A stretch of DNA of 64,000 nt, taken from positions 1-64,000 of the forward strand of contig VGFU01000002.1 in the NCBI GenBank assembly GCA_016868755.1. The letters run 5' to 3'. Below, one piece after another: positions 1-6,846 of this stretch (positions are counted from its first letter, which is position 1; each line of letters starts with the position of its first letter). Under the pieces are notes generated by a model. It ran no database searches, was not told the DNA's origin, and saw only the letters and a list, made by a program, of their open reading frames with translations. The translations under genes and the position numbers were made by a program. The DNA comes from Bacteroidota bacterium (lineage in GTDB: Bacteria > Bacteroidota > Bacteroidia > Flavobacteriales > Schleiferiaceae).

Positions 1-195
1 CCCACCAGCGTCAAAAGCAATTTTGATGGCTTGGTAAACCTCGCGGGATGAAATGCCATGTAGGCTGGCGCTTGAAGACGGCTCGTCTGAGCCAGCGGGT
101 AGGCAGATAGAGCAGTTGGGTGACCAATTGCCCAGATCAATGGCAAGGGCGCGCCGCAAGGCGCGAACAGAATCCGGCTTACAGGACGATATGCT
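1..195 (+). ncRNA. rnpB: RNase P RNA, 3' portion (5' end outside window)
   Basis: This is the catalytic RNA of RNase P, which matures tRNA 5' ends. The conserved 3' block ACAGAATCCGGCTTA lies at 167-181, and a GGTAAACC element at 33-40 is followed by a GGGTAGGC-like segment, in the same order as in the bacterial type A RNA I remember from E. coli. The 5' half, with the GAGGAAAGTCC block and the 5' strand of helix P1, lies upstream of the window. The 3' end is approximate. A weak ORF overlapping it (53-370) is not a gene. Confidence 0.88.
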
Positions 196-210
196 TTTCT
201 ACGACCGAAG

Positions 211-235
211 GCTCCGCGGGTTGGGGCCATTTTAT
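211..235 (+). terminator. Possible terminator of the RNase P RNA
   Basis: GGCTCC can pair with GGGGCC around a 7-nt loop, followed by a short ATTTTAT stretch, just downstream of the mature RNase P RNA end and before the helicase start. The T-run is weak. Confidence 0.4.
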
Positions 236-258
236 AAGGGCTTAAACTCATCTTCGCG

Positions 259-2520
259 ATGTCTACTTTTACTGAACTCGGCCTTCGCGCCGAACTACTC
301 CAGGCGATTCAAGCGCTTGGTTTCGAACAGGCTACGCCTGTACAATCCGAAACAATACCCTTGCTTTTAGGGGCCAATGGCCAAACTGACATGGTTGCGC
401 TCGCGCAAACCGGAACCGGAAAAACGGCTGCCTTTGGTCTTCCGCTGCTGCACATGCTGCTCGAAGACGGCCAGCCGTCAGCAAAAAATCGTCCGAAGGC
501 CTTAATCCTGGCTCCGACCCGCGAACTCTGCGTGCAGATTTCGACCGAAATGGAGAAGTACGCTGCCGAAACCGGCCTCCGCATGCTTGCCGTCTACGGC
601 GGAGCTGCGATGCGCACCCAGATTACGGCCATGAAAAAGGGCGTAGACATTTTGATGGCCACCCCCGGTCGCTTGCTCGACTTGAACCGCCAAGGCCAGG
701 TGCTTTTTGATGACCTTGAGTACATCGTGCTCGACGAGGCCGACGAAATGCTGAACATGGGATTTTGGGACGACGTGCAAGAAGTCCTGCAGCAAGCCCC
801 CGAGGGCCGCAACATTTGGTGCTTTAGCGCTACGCTGCCTAAGCCCATTGACGCCATGACCAAGACGCTCATGAACGAGCCGGTCCGCGTGCAAATCGGT
901 CAGCGCAACTCAGGTACCACGACCGTTACCCACAAGGTGTTTGTGGTGCCCAAGGAGCACCGCTACAGCGGACTCCGCCGCCTGCTCGACAGCGCACCCG
1001 GACTCTATGGCATGATTTTCTGCCGCACCAAGATCGAAACCCAAGAGCTGGCCGAGCGCCTCGTAGCTGAAGGCTACACGGCCTCAGCCCTGCACGGCGA
1101 CCTGAGCCAGCAGCAGCGCGATTTGGTGATGCAGTCGTTCCGCCACAAGCGCGTGAAGTTGCTGGTTTGTACCGACGTCGCGGCGCGCGGAATTGACGTT
1201 CAGGACCTTTCGCATGTCATTCACTTTGGGTTCCCGAACGACACCGAAAGCTACAACCACCGCAGCGGCCGCACCGGCCGTGCCGGAAAGTCCGGCGAAA
1301 GCTGGGCCCTCATCAATCCGATGGAGCGCCGCAAGATCGCCTTCATTCAAAAGATGATTCAGCGCGAGATGATTCAGAGCCAGCTGCCCACGCGCGACGA
1401 GGTATTGGCCCGCCAAGTGAACCACTTCGCCGAAGAATTTGCGTCGCATCCCGAAGCGCCCGAAGTAATTAAGCCGTTGGTTGAGGCCGTTATGCCCCAG
1501 TTCGAGCACATGACCTCGCGCGAGCTGATCGAGCGCTTTTTTGCGGCAGAGCTCCACGAACTCGTGCAGCACTACGTGAACGAGCAGGCTGAAATTCCGT
1601 CGGTCCGCGCCCAAAAAGAGCGCAAGGAGCGCGGCGAAGGCTACGAAGAGCGCGGAACCAAGCGCCAGCGCGGCATGGACGCGCCACAGGAACAGCGCTT
1701 TTCCATCAACGTGGGCGAAACCCATGGCTTTACCTGGTTCGCGCTCAAGGACTTCTTGCGCGAAACCGCCCGCCTCGGCGAGGGCGAGGTTCAAGGCGTC
1801 AATTGCGGACCCGAGCAGAGCTACTTCAATGTGCCCCTGACCCGAATTGACGACGTCCAAATGGCCCTCAATGGTGCCGAAATCAAGGGCGTTTCGGTGG
1901 AACTCGAGGCCGTTGAAGATCAAGTAGGCCGTTTTGAGCGCGAGCGCGGACCCCGCAACGACCGCTTCGGCGGCGGACGTCCCCAGGGCCGCTACGGCGA
2001 CCGCGGCGGCAACGACCGCGGCGGCTACCAAGGCGGCGGTGGTGGATACCGCGGAGGCGGCGACCGGGGCGGTTACCAAGGCGGCGGTGGCGGATACCGC
2101 GGCGGCAACGACCGCAGCGGCTACCAAGGCGGTGGCGGTGGATTCCGCGACCGTGGAGATCGTGGCTTTGGCGGTGGCGGAGGCTACCGAGGCGGCAACG
2201 ACCGTGGCGGCTACCAAGGCGGCGACCGCAGCAACCAGGGTGGCGCAGGTGGCTACCAAGGCGACAAGCCTCGCGGTGGAGCCTGGATTCAGCGTCAAGA
2301 GACGCCCGACTGGGCGCGTGGCAACGACGACCGTGCCGACGCCTTCAACCGCGGCGCAAGCGATACCTCATTCCCGGCACGCAAGCCTCGCTTGAGCACG
2401 GGCGGAAAGCCCGGCTTTGGCGGCAAACCCAGCTTCGGCGGGGGCGCTAAGCGGTTTGGCGGGGGCAAGCCCGGTTTTGGCGGCGGTGCCGGCAAGCCCG
2501 GAGGCCGCAAGCGCATGTAA
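259..2520 (+). CDS. deaD: DEAD-box ATP-dependent RNA helicase with RGG-rich tail
   Basis: Cytoplasmic RNA helicase of the DeaD/CsdA/DbpA group, expected to unwind RNA in ribosome assembly, decay or cold adaptation. The helicase core has all the usual motifs: AQTGTGKT (residues 49-56), PTREL, TPGR, DEAD (159-162), SAT (190-192), ARGID and HRSGRTGRAG. A DbpA-type RNA-binding fold follows at about 475-560. The last 160 residues are almost only Gly, Arg, Asp and Tyr in tandem RGG/GGYQGG units, a low-complexity RNA-binding tail. It follows the RNase P RNA gene and converges on trxB across a shared hairpin. The deaD symbol is provisional among several paralogue types. Confidence 0.95.
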   Translation: MSTFTELGLRAELLQAIQALGFEQATPVQSETIPLLLGANGQTDMVALAQTGTGKTAAFGLPLLHMLLEDGQPSAKNRPKALILAPTRELCVQISTEMEKYAAETGLRMLAVYGGAAMRTQITAMKKGVDILMATPGRLLDLNRQGQVLFDDLEYIVLDEADEMLNMGFWDDVQEVLQQAPEGRNIWCFSATLPKPIDAMTKTLMNEPVRVQIGQRNSGTTTVTHKVFVVPKEHRYSGLRRLLDSAPGLYGMIFCRTKIETQELAERLVAEGYTASALHGDLSQQQRDLVMQSFRHKRVKLLVCTDVAARGIDVQDLSHVIHFGFPNDTESYNHRSGRTGRAGKSGESWALINPMERRKIAFIQKMIQREMIQSQLPTRDEVLARQVNHFAEEFASHPEAPEVIKPLVEAVMPQFEHMTSRELIERFFAAELHELVQHYVNEQAEIPSVRAQKERKERGEGYEERGTKRQRGMDAPQEQRFSINVGETHGFTWFALKDFLRETARLGEGEVQGVNCGPEQSYFNVPLTRIDDVQMALNGAEIKGVSVELEAVEDQVGRFERERGPRNDRFGGGRPQGRYGDRGGNDRGGYQGGGGGYRGGGDRGGYQGGGGGYRGGNDRSGYQGGGGGFRDRGDRGFGGGGGYRGGNDRGGYQGGDRSNQGGAGGYQGDKPRGGAWIQRQETPDWARGNDDRADAFNRGASDTSFPARKPRLSTGGKPGFGGKPSFGGGAKRFGGGKPGFGGGAGKPGGRKRM
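1987..2262 (+). repeat. Tandem GC-rich repeats encoding the RGG/GGYQGG tail
   Basis: Within the helicase gene, imperfect units encoding GGYQGGGGGYRGG-like peptides recur about five times with mainly synonymous differences. Such repeats expand and contract easily, so tail length probably varies between strains. Confidence 0.8.
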
Positions 2521-2569
2521 TCGCCTCTGCGTACCACCGCTCCGGTGGCTAGGCTGCAGACTGCTGCAA

Positions 2570-2608
2570 ACAAAAAAGCCGACCCCTGCGGGTCGGCTTT
2601 CTTTTTGT
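2570..2608. terminator. Bidirectional terminator between the helicase and trxB
   Basis: GCCGACCC and GGGTCGGC form a perfect 8-bp stem around a short loop. It has an A-run on the left and a T-run on the right, so it can stop transcription from both convergent genes. Confidence 0.9.
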
Positions 2609-2618
2609 CGGTCCGGAA

Positions 2619-3554
2619 TTAATGGAACTCCGCCAAGAACCGCTCGGCGTCGAGCGCGGCCATGCAGCCCGTTCCCGCGGCCGAGATTGCCTGGCGGTAC
2701 ACCTTGTCAGCCACGTCGCCCGCAGCAAAAACGCCAGGTTTACGGGTTTTGGTGCTGCCGGCCTGAACCTGCAGGTAGCCCACCTCGTCCATATCAAGTT
2801 GGCCCTTGAAGATGTCGGAGTTGGGCTTGTGGCCAATGGCGACAAAAAAACCGGTGGCCTCGATCACGTCTTCGGAACCCGTTTGTAGGTTGCGCACCTT
2901 GACGCCTTCAACCCCGTGTTCTCCGAGCAATTCAACCGTCTCAGTATGCCAGCGAACGTCGATGTTGGGCGTACTCAAAATGCGGTTTTGCATCGCTTTT
3001 GAGGCGCGGAGCTCTCCTTTGCGCACGAGCATCGTGACTTTAGGACAGAGCTTGGCTAGGTACGATGCTTCTTCGGCGGCCGTGTCTCCGCCGCCGACAA
3101 TCACCACATTTTGGCCTTTGTAAAAGAACCCGTCGCACACCGCACATGCGCTCACGCCATGTCCCATGAATTTTTCTTCGCTCGGAAGGCCCAGGTACTT
3201 TGCCGTGGCGCCCGTCGCGATAATCACCGATTGCGCTTGGATTTTGGTTGCTTCATCTACGGTTAGCGTATGTAATCCGCCTGGCGTGTCCGAGAATTCA
3301 ACCGAGGTGATCATGCCCCAGCGAACGTCTGTTCCAAAGCGTTCCGCTTGGTTCTTGAGGTCCTCCATCATTGCGTTTCCGTCGACTCCTTGCGGATAAC
3401 CGGGGAAGTTGTCCACCTCGGTGGTGGTAGTGAGTTGGCCGCCAGGTTGAAGCCCTACATACATAATGGGCTTGAGGTCAGCGCGTGCAGCATAAATGGC
3501 TGCAGTGTATCCGGCAGGTCCGGATCCGATAATCACGACATTGTGTTGTTCCAT
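2619..3554 (-). CDS. trxB: Thioredoxin-disulfide reductase
   Basis: FAD- and NADPH-dependent cytoplasmic enzyme that reduces thioredoxin. The N-terminal FAD site GSGPAGYTAA, the redox-active pair in CAVC (residues 137-140), the NADPH site GGGDTAAEEA and the C-terminal GDV FAD motif are all present, and 311 residues is normal for the low-Mr class. The start is well supported: a TACATTTG -7 box ends 4 nt before this ATG. A candidate partner, trxA, is near the other end of the window. It converges on the helicase gene. Confidence 0.97.
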   Translation of the reverse strand: MEQHNVVIIGSGPAGYTAAIYAARADLKPIMYVGLQPGGQLTTTTEVDNFPGYPQGVDGNAMMEDLKNQAERFGTDVRWGMITSVEFSDTPGGLHTLTVDEATKIQAQSVIIATGATAKYLGLPSEEKFMGHGVSACAVCDGFFYKGQNVVIVGGGDTAAEEASYLAKLCPKVTMLVRKGELRASKAMQNRILSTPNIDVRWHTETVELLGEHGVEGVKVRNLQTGSEDVIEATGFFVAIGHKPNSDIFKGQLDMDEVGYLQVQAGSTKTRKPGVFAAGDVADKVYRQAISAAGTGCMAALDAERFLAEFH

Positions 3555-3558
3555 GCTT

Positions 3559-3566
3559 CAAATGTA
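3559..3566 (-). promoter_or_regulatory. Bacteroidota -7 box of trxB (TACATTTG)
   Basis: A perfect match to TAnnTTTG. Only AAGC separates it from the trxB ATG, so the transcript should start at or next to the start codon. No clear -33 TTG at ideal spacing. Confidence 0.65.
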
Positions 3567-3623
3567 CGCGTCGACTCGCCAAGGCTGCGGAACCTTCGTC
3601 CCATTTTACTGACTCATGTAACG

Positions 3624-3631
3624 TATATTTG
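3624..3631 (+). promoter_or_regulatory. -7 box of tRNA-Pro (TATATTTG)
   Basis: Perfect TAnnTTTG match ending 10 nt before the tRNA, a normal distance for a short precursor leader. Confidence 0.7.
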
Positions 3632-3641
3632 CCGCCCTATT

Positions 3642-3714
3642 CGGGATGTAGCTCAGGTGGTAGAGTACACGTCTGGGGGGCGTGTGGTCGCAGGTTCAAG
3701 TCCTGTCATCCCGA
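3642..3714 (+). tRNA. tRNA-Pro (anticodon GGG)
   Basis: Cloverleaf: acceptor CGGGATG pairs with CATCCCG, D-arm GCTCAGGTGGTAGAGT, anticodon loop CTGGGGG (anticodon GGG, reads CCC/CCT), T-arm GCAGG-TTCAAGT-CCTGT. No encoded CCA. Confidence 0.96.
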
Positions 3715-3715
3715 C

Positions 3716-3751
3716 AAAATCCCCTTAGCTTCGGTTAAGGGGATTTTTTGT
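3716..3751 (+). terminator. Terminator after tRNA-Pro
   Basis: AATCCCCTTA pairs with TAAGGGGATT around GCTTCGGT, followed by a T-run. Strong intrinsic terminator immediately after the tRNA. Confidence 0.9.
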
Positions 3752-3936
3752 GACCTATTGTCTGTGAAAACACTTATATTTAAATACTTGATATTCAAAT
3801 TTATATACCGATTATTTATTTGTTTGTAGAAGTTTTCAACGGGTTGTTCCACGTTCGATTTTTTTTCTACTTTCATAAAGCGCAAAAGGCAAAACGGTGT
3901 TTAGGTACCGAGATGTTGAATAACTTGGGCTTTGGT
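3752..3936. other. AT-rich intergenic stretch
   Basis: No ORF with coding character. It is much richer in A and T than its surroundings and probably carries the upstream region of the structured RNA that follows. Nothing else recognised. Confidence 0.6.
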
Positions 3937-3944
3937 TAAGTTGT
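3937..3944 (+). promoter_or_regulatory. Possible promoter of the structured RNA (TAAGTTGT)
   Basis: Six of eight positions fit the spirit of TAnnTTTG, and a TTG lies 18 nt upstream at 3916-3918. It sits at the AT-rich to GC-rich transition, where the folded RNA begins. Tentative. Confidence 0.35.
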
Positions 3945-4433
3945 TCGCGCTGAAGTAGTTAAGCGGTAAAACGCTAGTTAACTTGGGGACCTTGCTTGGG
4001 ACCCAGATTCTGCTACTTCACCGGGTCTCCTTGGTCCGACGACGGTCGGAAACACTAAGGATGGTTCGTGAGAGGTAATGCCTCTCGGCCACCTGAAACC
4101 GCCTCTCGGCGGGGACTCTTCGGGGTCATTCAGGTGCTCGATCACGGAGCTGCAGCTCAGTCTGCGATGCTCCGCGCGGAGGAAGCCGCGAACCGCCGCA
4201 CGCGCGGTCTGATCGAGGGGGATGTGGACCCACGAGACCTTGAAAAAGAGGTCAGGCATTCCTCGACGGAGGGAAAGAGCTTGGGTTACATGTTCCAAAG
4301 CTGGGTGCGCCAGAGTCAGGCTTCTGGCGAGTACATCGAGCAAAAGCCGTCCTACGGGACGTGCAGGGTAACGCATTCCCACCGAGTGCACCTGCTGAGC
4401 GCGGTTTCTTCGGGAGCCGCGCTTGCTTTTTTT
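3945..4433 (+). ncRNA. Large structured non-coding RNA of unrecognised family (~490 nt)
   Basis: I see no protein gene here but a dense series of perfect helices on the plus strand: TCCGAC/GTCGGA (4035-4040 with 4045-4050), GAGAGG/CCTCTC (4070-4075 with 4081-4086), CACCTGAA/TTCAGGTG (4090-4097 with 4129-4136), CTCGATCA/TGATCGAG (4137-4144 with 4210-4217), GACCT/AGGTC (4236-4240 with 4249-4253), CGCCAG/CTGGCG (4308-4313 with 4324-4329) and CGTCC/GGACG (4348-4352 with 4357-4361), ending in an intrinsic terminator. It lacks the tRNA-like ends and tag ORF of tmRNA, the SRP RNA tetraloop region, RNase P blocks, a group II domain V, and any nearby reverse transcriptase or nuclease gene. Overlapping ORFs on both strands (129 and 137 aa) resemble no protein I know and are typical of GC-rich RNA. 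Function unknown. Confidence 0.7.
4396..4433 (+). terminator. Intrinsic terminator of the structured RNA
   Basis: AGCGCGG (4398-4404) pairs with CCGCGCT (4417-4423) around a 12-nt loop, followed by GCTTTTTTT. It defines the strand and 3' end of the RNA. Confidence 0.85.
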
Positions 4434-4495
4434 ACCCCGGTGTCACCCGACGGTTAAATTTGTGTATTGTGGTACACTTATTGATTGCGAAGGTC

Positions 4496-4503
4496 TAGCT
4501 TTG
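4496..4503 (+). promoter_or_regulatory. -7 box of the NUDIX-like gene (TAGCTTTG)
   Basis: Perfect TAnnTTTG, ending 10 nt before the ATG. It lies after the RNA terminator, so the two genes look like separate transcription units. Confidence 0.65.
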
Positions 4504-4513
4504 GCCTTTTACC

Positions 4514-5215
4514 ATGAAAATCGACTTTCTACCTTCTGACTTCAACGTGGCCTTAGCCTCGTCGGTCGTCGTATTTGGATTTAGCGGCGACGAACTCCTG
4601 ACGCTGATTGCTACCAAGAACGGTGAGCCCTTTAGCGGTGCCCGCATCTTGCCGTCGGCCATCATCAAGCCCGACCAAGCTCCAGAAAACGTAGTTAAGC
4701 AGCTCCTGCGCGAGCTCACCCAGCGCGACGATTGGCCCCTGGAACAGCTAAATTCCTTTGCCAACCCCTACCGCAACCCCTCGGGGCGCGTTGTCAACAT
4801 CGCCTACTACGCCTTGGTGCGCCTCACCGACGAACTCAAAAGTGACCTTGAGGCCAAGGGATTTAAGTGGATTCCGGTTTCTAAGGTTCCGTCGATGGCC
4901 TACGACCACGATGACGTTATGGCATACGCCCGCGAACGCTTTAAGCGCCGCGTGAAGCGCCGCCCGGTGGGCTTTACGCTGCTTCCGCGCGAATTCACGC
5001 TGAACGAAATCCAGCGGCTTTATGAGTGTGCGCTTGGCAAGAAGTTTGACAAGCGGAACTTTCGACGCAAAGTCCTTAAGAGCCAGCTGCTCCTCGAAAC
5101 GGGCAATTCAGTGCGTTCAAGTGCCCGCGCCAAGCGTCCTTCACGCTTGTACATGTTTGACGAGAAAAAGTACCAGACCCTCACGCTCAAGGGGTACGAC
5201 ATCGTCTACTTCTAG
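4514..5215 (+). CDS. NUDIX-domain transcriptional regulator (NrtR/AraR-like)
   Basis: Residues 1-140 resemble a NUDIX fold and residues 145-233 a winged-helix DNA-binding domain, the NrtR/AraR architecture in which a NUDIX domain binds a ligand instead of hydrolysing it. The NUDIX box is degenerate: the glycine is missing (PSAIIKPDQAPE) and the REUxEE core reads RELTQR (66-71), so metal-dependent hydrolysis is unlikely. The C-terminal part is rich in Arg and Lys, as expected for DNA binding. Neighbours are the structured RNA and a convergent peptide transporter, so its regulon cannot be read from context. The ligand, possibly a sugar or ADP-ribose-type nucleotide, is unknown. Confidence 0.82.
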   Translation: MKIDFLPSDFNVALASSVVVFGFSGDELLTLIATKNGEPFSGARILPSAIIKPDQAPENVVKQLLRELTQRDDWPLEQLNSFANPYRNPSGRVVNIAYYALVRLTDELKSDLEAKGFKWIPVSKVPSMAYDHDDVMAYARERFKRRVKRRPVGFTLLPREFTLNEIQRLYECALGKKFDKRNFRRKVLKSQLLLETGNSVRSSARAKRPSRLYMFDEKKYQTLTLKGYDIVYF

Positions 5216-5237
5216 CCAAACTAGGAACCCAACCGCA

Positions 5238-5266
5238 TAAAAAAAGGCCCCAAATTGGGGCCATTT
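5238..5266. terminator. Bidirectional terminator
   Basis: GGCCCC and GGGGCC pair around AAATT, with an A-run on one side and a short T-run on the other. It serves the convergent NUDIX-like and POT transporter genes. Confidence 0.85.
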
Positions 5267-5285
5267 GCGTTGAATGCCGCAACGC

Positions 5286-6779
5286 TTAGTGAATTCCGCG
5301 CATCAGCTTGCGAAGCAGCGGGGTCAGGGCAAAGAGCAGCACCGCACCCACCGCCGACGAAAGGGTGAGGAACACAAAAAGGTTCATATCAGGCGCAATC
5401 GAGTGCAGAAGGCTTTCCATGATGCCCGCGAGGTAGTTGGCCAAGGCCATCGACGCGAACCAAAGTCCCATCATGACGCTCACGATTTTGGGCGGAGCGA
5501 GCTTGGTCACCATAGAGAGTCCGATGGGAGAAATGCACAGCTCGCCAAACGTGTGCAGCACGTACACGCCGATCAGCCAGAGCGGGCTGATCAGGCCTTC
5601 GCCTTCGGCGGCAAAGCTGGCAAATGACATTACAATGAAGCCAACTGCGAGCAAGGTCAGTCCAAGACCAAACTTGGCAGGGGTAGAGGGATTCATGTTG
5701 CGCGCGGCGAGGTTGACCCAAAGCGAGGCAAACATGGGGGCAAAAATGAAGATGGCTAAAGCGTTGACGCTTTGAAAGAGCGAAGCGGCGATTTCATAGC
5801 CAAACACCACGCGGTTGGTTTCTTCGGCGGCGAAGAGGTTGAAGGTTCCGCCGGCCTGCTCAAATCCGCTCCAAAAGAAGATGTTGGCGATCATGAAAAT
5901 CAGGATGGCACTTACACGGCTCCACTGCTCGTTGCCGCTCGTTCCGTTGTAAATGATGTAGGCGATTCCGGCCACGGCGGCCACGCCCACCACTTTGAGG
6001 GCGAGCGACATGGCGTCGTCGCTAATGGCGGCCTGGAGGGCTAAGAAGCCGTAAACGGTGGCGATTCCGCCGGCCACATAGGCGGCAATGGTGCCAAAGT
6101 CCGAAGCGGCCAGGCGCACGCCTTCGCGGCCGGGAGGCATTCCGCGCCCCTCGAGCTTGGGCTCTTCGACGTACAGCCACACGGTGGCTAAAAGCATTCC
6201 GATGCCGGCGCTACCGAAGCCCCACATCCAGCCGACTTGCTCGCCAAGGGTTCCGCAAATGACGGGAGATAGGAAGGCGCCCAGGTTGATGCCCATGTAA
6301 AATATGGTGAAGGCCGAGTCTTTGCGCGGATCGTTGTCGGTGTAAAGCGCACCCACGATCGTCGAAATATTGGGCTTGAAAAATCCGTTACCAATAATGA
6401 GCAAGCCAAGGCCCATGTGGAACATCCACTGGCGCATCGCTTCGTCGGCCGCAAACGCATGCGAACCCGCGAGGGCAAACTGCCCGAACGCCATGAGGAA
6501 TCCGCCAATGTAAATGGCGCGGCGCTGGCCGAGAATGCGGTCGGCAAGGGCTCCGCCGATGATGGGCGTCAAGTACACCAACCCGGTGAAAATGCCATAA
6601 ATCTCGAGGGCCGAGGCGCGGTCCATTCCAAATCCGCCGCGGGCGTATTCCGTCGTGAGGTAAAGCACCAGCAGGGCGCGCATTCCGTAGTAGCTGAAGC
6701 GCTCCCACATCTCCGTGAAGAAGAGGGTGTAGAGCCCGCGGGGGTGCGCCATTTTTTCGGTTGAAGCCGTTGAAGACAT
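5286..6779 (-). CDS. Proton-dependent oligopeptide transporter (POT/PTR family, MFS)
   Basis: Inner-membrane proton symporter for di- and tripeptides. The N-terminus carries the family signature FFTEMWERFSYYGMRALL with the ExxERFxYY motif for proton coupling, and the 497-residue chain has 12-14 hydrophobic segments, normal for the family. It lies 67 bp downstream of a dipeptidyl peptidase IV gene on the same strand. The pair makes a simple nutrient route: the peptidase releases dipeptides in the periplasm and this carrier imports them. Co-transcription is inferred from spacing. Confidence 0.95.
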   Translation of the reverse strand: MSSTASTEKMAHPRGLYTLFFTEMWERFSYYGMRALLVLYLTTEYARGGFGMDRASALEIYGIFTGLVYLTPIIGGALADRILGQRRAIYIGGFLMAFGQFALAGSHAFAADEAMRQWMFHMGLGLLIIGNGFFKPNISTIVGALYTDNDPRKDSAFTIFYMGINLGAFLSPVICGTLGEQVGWMWGFGSAGIGMLLATVWLYVEEPKLEGRGMPPGREGVRLAASDFGTIAAYVAGGIATVYGFLALQAAISDDAMSLALKVVGVAAVAGIAYIIYNGTSGNEQWSRVSAILIFMIANIFFWSGFEQAGGTFNLFAAEETNRVVFGYEIAASLFQSVNALAIFIFAPMFASLWVNLAARNMNPSTPAKFGLGLTLLAVGFIVMSFASFAAEGEGLISPLWLIGVYVLHTFGELCISPIGLSMVTKLAPPKIVSVMMGLWFASMALANYLAGIMESLLHSIAPDMNLFVFLTLSSAVGAVLLFALTPLLRKLMRGIH

Positions 6780-6846
6780 AGTTAGGGTGTTAAGTGTTTG
6801 CGTTGGAGGTGAAAGTTAAGCGCCAGCAGCGGTTAGCCAATAGCCG

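Noticed and set aside
1084-2298. 404-aa minus-strand ORF inside the helicase gene
   Set aside because: Low-complexity Ala/Val shadow produced by the GC-rich RGG repeats on the other strand.
3945-4433. tmRNA, SRP RNA or a group II intron as identity of the RNA
   Set aside because: No tRNA-like 5' and 3' ends or tag reading frame, no SRP tetraloop region, no domain V and no reverse transcriptase.
3978-4457. Overlapping 137-aa (minus) and 129-aa (plus) ORFs as proteins
   Set aside because: No export signal, no domain and no start context; the same bases form perfect RNA helices and end in a terminator.
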